Source: Stichopus chloronotus
Lineage: Eukaryota > Echinodermata > Holothuroidea > Aspidochirotida > Stichopodidae
DNA: 64,000 nucleotides
Assembly: GCA_021234535.1 (NCBI GenBank)
Contig: CM037845.1
Span: 10,718,143-10,782,142 of the forward strand
Direction: 5' to 3'
Shown here: positions 59,801-64,000 of the stretch, piece after piece
Numbering within the stretch: position 1 is the first letter of the stretch
How the letters are laid out: each line of letters opens with the position of its first letter
Notes under the pieces: model-generated
What the model was told of the DNA's origin: nothing
What the model saw: only the letters and a program-made list of their open reading frames with translations
Database searches by the model: none
Translations under genes and position numbers: made by a program

Positions 59801-60407
59801 TTTTTTTTTTAAATATTGTTGCTGAAACAATGGTCATGACCAAGGGGGAAGCCAACAATCCAGCTGTACAGGCTGGAGGTGGGGGGGAGGTGGGAAACCA
59901 AGTGCACTGAAGGTGCACTGTGTGGCATTGTGTGAGAAGTGCTCTTTAACATTGTTGCATTGGGGACAGGAGCAGAGCCTGGTGTTCAAGGTCCATGGGA
60001 CTAAGATCTAGATGCTCTGGCAATGTGAGACAATTTAGACAGGAATGAAAATTCCTCACGGTATCCCATCATTCCCATGCATATACTGAAATTGTCCTGC
60101 AAGATGCGTGATTTGGACATGATATTATTTCTATTCGTATAATCTTATTTCACATTTTTATATTTTTTCTCTTTTGACCGAAGACTAGAGGGGGCAGTCT
60201 TCCCAGCCCCTCCTTCTGGATACACCGATGGTAATGACCATGCAGTATGCACTATAAGCTTTAATGGTATTAATGGACTTCATCTTTAAGATTTCGATAA
60301 CAGCAAAAATACCCTTATGTACGTGACATGTTGGTACTGTACATTATGTTTTTCATCTAAGACTAGGTAACTTGCAATGTCTGTTTGCACATGCATCTTA
60401 TCCTCAG

Positions 60408-60522
60408 AAAATGGCACATCAACTGGTAACATGAGGGTTATAGCTCCCTCAAATTTTGACAAGAAAATCTTAGTGTGGACAGGAAAGTACCCATCAATTG
60501 AAGCTGTTCCAACTTTGGTTTC
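60408..60522 (+). CDS. FAM162: FAM162-like gene, exon 2: family core
   Basis: 115 nt between acceptor CTTATCCTCAG and donor GTGAGT. It encodes NGTSTGNMRVIAPSNFDKK, then ILVWTGKYPSIEAVPTLV, with split codons at both ends. The segment PSNFDKKILVWTGKY with a following acidic/Pro-Thr stretch is the conserved region that precedes the membrane helix in FAM162 (UPF0389) proteins. The codon split with exon 3 (TC|T = Ser) restores the family order of this region followed by AKNKFRV. No inserted or missing bases. Confidence 0.75.
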
Positions 60523-60696
60523 GTGAGTATACTGCTCATTTTAATATTGAAGAAACTTCTGAATGAAATGTTTCACCCAATCATATCTCCATAGGCCCTA
60601 TTGTCCTGTGATGCTTAAAGACACAGACTCATGACCCCACACTGTCAGTTCTTCCAACCACTTAATTCTAGTCCCTCCCTGATTCTTTGCCCAAGG

Positions 60697-61400
60697 CAGG
60701 CAAGGAATCAAAAATGTGAAAAATTCCTTGAACTTCAAAGTTGTTGTGTTGGTAGTCCATCATAGGTAGATGATCCCTATTGTTTTTCATGGAGGTCAAA
60801 GGTCATTTGAGGTCACCAGAGCTTAGAGTAGGAAAACCTATCAAGGGAGATATCGCAGCAACAGAATGTTGTTGGAACTTTCCCATTTCCCACAAACCCT
60901 TTCCCATTGGTAACAACTGATGAGACGATAATGTCTGCCATTTTGTTTGTGAACCTTGTAAACACTGTACAGTATTTCAAGAAAGGAAAGGTACAGTAGT
61001 CAAATATCAAACTTAGTGTGTTGGTAGTCCATGGTGAGTGGATGATCCCTTTGTTTTTCATGGAGGTCAAAGGTCATTTGAGGTCACCAGAGCTTAACAT
61101 AAGAAAATCTATGGAGGGAAATATCTCAGCAACTAAATGTTGCTGGAACTTCCAACTCTTACCTTTGGTTGCACCTAATGAGTGGATGATGTCTGTCATT
61201 TTTGTAGGTAATATGATGTCAATCGAAGACATAGTGTGAAACCTTGTTAAGTATCTCGAGAAGGGAAAGGTGCTTGAACTTCAAAGGTGGTGTGTTGGTA
61301 GTTCACTGGGAGTACATGATCCCCATAATTTTTCATGGACGTCAAAGTTTATTTGAGGTCTCCAGAGCTTAAAGTATGAAAACCTATTAAGGAGGATATC
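60697..61400 (+). repeat. DR1-family tandem array in FAM162-like intron 2
   Basis: Three units with TAGTCCATNGTGAGTGGATG, GGAGGTCAAAGGTCATTTGA and GGTCACCAGAGCTTA. Perfect DR1 (AGGTCA-A-AGGTCA) is at 60793-60805 and 61064-61076, each followed by AGGTCA at a four-base spacing. The third unit (about 61340) is mutated (CGTCAAAGTTTATTTGAGGTC). These are the best-preserved copies in the window. Confidence 0.9.
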
Positions 61401-63247
61401 TCAGCAACTGAATTTAGGTAGAACATCAAAGTGGCAACATTGTAAGCACTTGATGAGCAGCTGATGTCTGTCATTGAAGTGCTCCATGGGAGACTTGTCA
61501 TCTCTGTAATGTGACATAAAATGTATGTAGCAAGTTCTATCATTCCAAAGATCTGACCTGGGTTCAAAAGCCCAACATGTGATACTAGAGATTTTTACAT
61601 GTCCTGAATGTGAACATATGAAGAGATTAAATCACTCATATGCAGAAAATAATGCACATTAATTTCTCATCCAAATTTGCCAAAATATAGATCTATGTTT
61701 CATAGCAGAGGTCACTCACTGCTAGATAGACTTTGATAGACCAAACATAGCTCCTTTCACTTTTCTATAAAGCCTTCAGAGAATATCCTTGTTACCAGAA
61801 ACTCCCTATCAAGATTTACAAAGTATTTTGTTGTTTTAGTCACATGAAACACTCCCTCAGGAGGCTTTTTTGACTCCCACAATCTCAGGTCTGTAACCAC
61901 AATTTGGTGTCACCACCTTGGGAATTACCGAGCTTCTTCATGACCACAATTGCCATCAATGCTGAGTGAATGACGTTACTCATTCATATTTGCACAAGTT
62001 TGGTAACATCAAACCCATAAGACAGAATGTGGTTGACATTCTTGCATTTTGTTTTTCATTTTGATATGGTCCCTTCCCTTCTCCACTAGGTTGCTTTCGT
62101 TTGTGAGTGATTACGTGTGTATGACAAAATTAGATATCGGCAAGGAATCACAAAGTCATTAGGCTTCCTGGTTTAATGAATATGATAAGGATTTTTTTTT
62201 GTGGTGTGCAGTTATGCAGCAAAAAACAGTATCAATCATTATTGGTTTGAACATCATTTGAGTAAGAGCTTGACTATGACTTAGTGAAGTATTTCTAGCA
62301 GGACTACATAGTCCCAGCATCAAAGCTGCCTAAAAGTCAGGATAACCAAATTCTGTGTGTTGTGGTTGCCCCTTCAGACTGGTAAAGAAATGTTGGACCC
62401 GGCAAAATTTAACCAAATGTTGTTATATTCAGAATATCAGCAACATTTAAATGAGTGCTAACAATGAATTTGCTTTGTAAACAACACAATGTGAGCTTAA
62501 AAAAGCAATTTCTTAGGTAATTGTTGACAAGATGAGAAGTACGACTAATAACTAGAGTGTAGTATTGTAGGACTTTGTCCATCGGACAAACAACAGAATT
62601 TGCTTTAATTTCAACGCTGAATTGAGTATTCCCTTACGTTTGTTTCAGGAAGAAAATATCAGGAAGAAAGGAGTGTTAATGTTGCAGTTACTGTACTCTG
62701 TAATATTATATCACCTGTGCATCAAATTAGATCTGGTTATCAAAAAATAGTGGATTTGCTCCATTCATTTGCATCATGTACAGTAACAAAGCACAGTCAG
62801 CACACAGTAAAGGGTGTCAAAATTTCTGCCAGAATGTGCTAAATATGGACAGGGGGAGGGACTATACTGGGAAATCTTATATCATGGCTTGAAAGACAAA
62901 GTATTGCACCTGGAAAACAAATGCACATATGTGTTTATAACTTGTTGGCTTTTTATGTTTTTCTCAACTTAAATGAGAAATTGAGCGAACTTTAAAATCC
63001 TACTACTTAGAATTGATTTAAAAACCTTCACATTTCTGAACCTGGGCAACTTAACTCTGTAAGCCTATTTGCCTGTAATGTAAGTCAAGCAGACCAGTTC
63101 TGCAAATGCTTAGCAGATTCTCTTTCTTGAGTCCTGTTCACTTATTTGACAAAACTTTGGATATTCTTTGTGTAATTCTTTCCCTCTTGTTTCCTACAAT
63201 TTGTCATAGCCATTTCTATAACAGTGTATTGTCTCACTTCTGCTCAG
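61401..63247 (+). other. Remainder of FAM162-like intron 2
   Basis: Holds another GGCAAGGAATCACAAAG phrase (about 62138). Otherwise nothing recognised. The intron ends with acceptor CACTTCTGCTCAG. Confidence 0.55.
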
Positions 63248-63461
63248 TGACTCGACACTCAATTGGGCTAAAAACAAGTTCCGGGTGTACGTAAACATAG
63301 CCATGGCGGTGGGAACCTTTTGCACTGCATTAGTCGTGATGGTTATTGGAAGACGGAGGGCTGAACGTGGAGAGTCAGTGTCCAAGATGAACATGATGAG
63401 GCATCCACAGCAGTATCAACAGCATCTGATTGATGAGGAGACTTCAGCAAGATCTAAATGA
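63248..63461 (+). CDS. FAM162: FAM162-like gene, exon 3: membrane helix and C terminus
   Basis: Begins with T, completing Ser with exon 2, then DSTLNWAKNKFRV, a hydrophobic helix of about 22 residues (VYVNIAMAVGTF, CTALVVMVIG; residues 237-258 of the model) and RRRAERGESVSKMNMMRH; stop TGA at 63459-63461. The AKNK-x-RV start, single helix and basic (K/R)(R)AERGES-type flank are the FAM162 signature. In mammals FAM162A (HGTD-P) is a hypoxia-induced mitochondrial protein linked to permeability transition and apoptosis; whether that role applies here is inference. The Gln/His-rich tail (HPQQYQQH) is not something I recognise from the family. Confidence 0.8.
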
Positions 63462-63935
63462 GGTCATGTGACAAAGTTGATCATACTGCCACACCCCTCC
63501 CTCACCCCTCATGCAAACACGTTCATCCTTTGTTTGGTATCTCTTCATAAAAGTAACTGCGATGTTCAAGTATCGTGGAAGGAGAACTTGAGATTTAATA
63601 TCTATCAGTCTTGTTGGTAAATTTTAGAGATATGTGCCATGTTGACGCCATTACAGACAACAATGGATCCAGAGGGGTGGGAGGAGGGCAAGGGAAACTG
63701 CTCTCTCTAATGTTGCGTAAGAAAAAAAAAAATGAAATAATAAAAAGAAACAGGTCTAAATTGAGGCATGGAGATCTTTAAATATTCTGTGTTCAAATTG
63801 TCTCATATTGTAAGAGTTTCTGGTGGTTTCTTGTCCCCTAGATCACCACCTTAATCCTGTCTGTGGACTGTTCTAGGGGCCCTCAAATGGGCCCCTGGAT
63901 CCCATGCAATAATAAACATGTTTTGTGCTTGTTGT
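63462..63935 (+). other. 3' untranslated region of the FAM162-like gene
   Basis: Runs from the stop codon to the vicinity of the poly(A) site. Contains an A-rich stretch with a second AATAAA (63739-63744). No repeats were recognised. Confidence 0.6.
63911..63916 (+). promoter_or_regulatory. Polyadenylation signal of the FAM162-like gene
   Basis: AATAAA followed by CATG and the GT-rich TTTTGTGCTTGTTGTGC, a typical downstream element. Cleavage is expected roughly 10-30 bases after the hexamer. An alternative hexamer is at 63739. Confidence 0.65.
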
Positions 63936-64000
63936 GCACCTCAGTCTTGCAGAAATTTCCTGCAAGGTACAGGTATGCTGTGTGTGGTAGTTTATTTTGA

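Larger units (their letters stand above)
57883..60407 (+). other. Intron 1 of the FAM162-like gene
   Basis: GT...AG with donor GTGAGA and acceptor CTTATCCTCAG. Almost entirely repeat: DR1-family units at 58110-59100 and a variant array at 59290-59800, then unannotated sequence. The 69-codon frame at 59616-59825 is repeat-derived. Confidence 0.7.

Overview
This is a eukaryotic (metazoan) nuclear window: AT-rich, intron-containing and dense in repeats. The splice signals, C2H2 zinc-finger arrays with TGER/KP linkers, a CR1-type non-LTR retrotransposon and the repeat style suggest an invertebrate deuterostome. An echinoderm, perhaps a sea cucumber, is my guess, but nothing here proves the species.

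Three related C2H2 zinc-finger loci dominate the first 45 kb. All use the same interchangeable small exons in symmetric phase 1. Module A is 69-72 nt (xVTIKTEE...LEExxSLATG), module B is 81 nt (IKxE followed by an acidic stretch), and both feed a long last exon of linker plus fingers. Nearly every module carries a consensus SUMO-acceptor tetrapeptide (psi-K-x-E). Locus 0 (minus strand, 127-4396) has lost all of its fingers. Locus A (plus, 15602-22702) has seven fingers, a one-base insertion in its first module and an extra linker-type exon. Locus B (plus, 37669-44272) has fourteen fingers built by internal duplication of a four-finger and a two-finger block.

At the right end (57327 to about 63935, plus) is a three-exon gene whose last two exons match the FAM162 (HGTD-P) family of mitochondrial single-pass membrane proteins. 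Both introns join in matching phase, and AATAAA lies at 63911. It has a long N-terminal extension ending in a CR1-free, unrecognised Ser/Thr-rich region.

Between these genes lie mobile and repetitive sequences. They include a decayed CR1-like element (50848-53459), several fold-back elements with long inverted arms (24215, 25612, 29854, 49524, 54872), two near-identical 249-bp TTAA-flanked MITEs (31946 and 48005), a CAGGGTTCC-ended MITE inside a zinc-finger intron, and a widely dispersed family made of (TG)n plus tandem units of about 145 bp. That family repeatedly carries the nuclear-receptor DR1 sequence AGGTCAAAGGTCA. It is concentrated in the introns of the FAM162-like gene and around the zinc-finger loci. 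The remaining long stretches show no gene that I can support.
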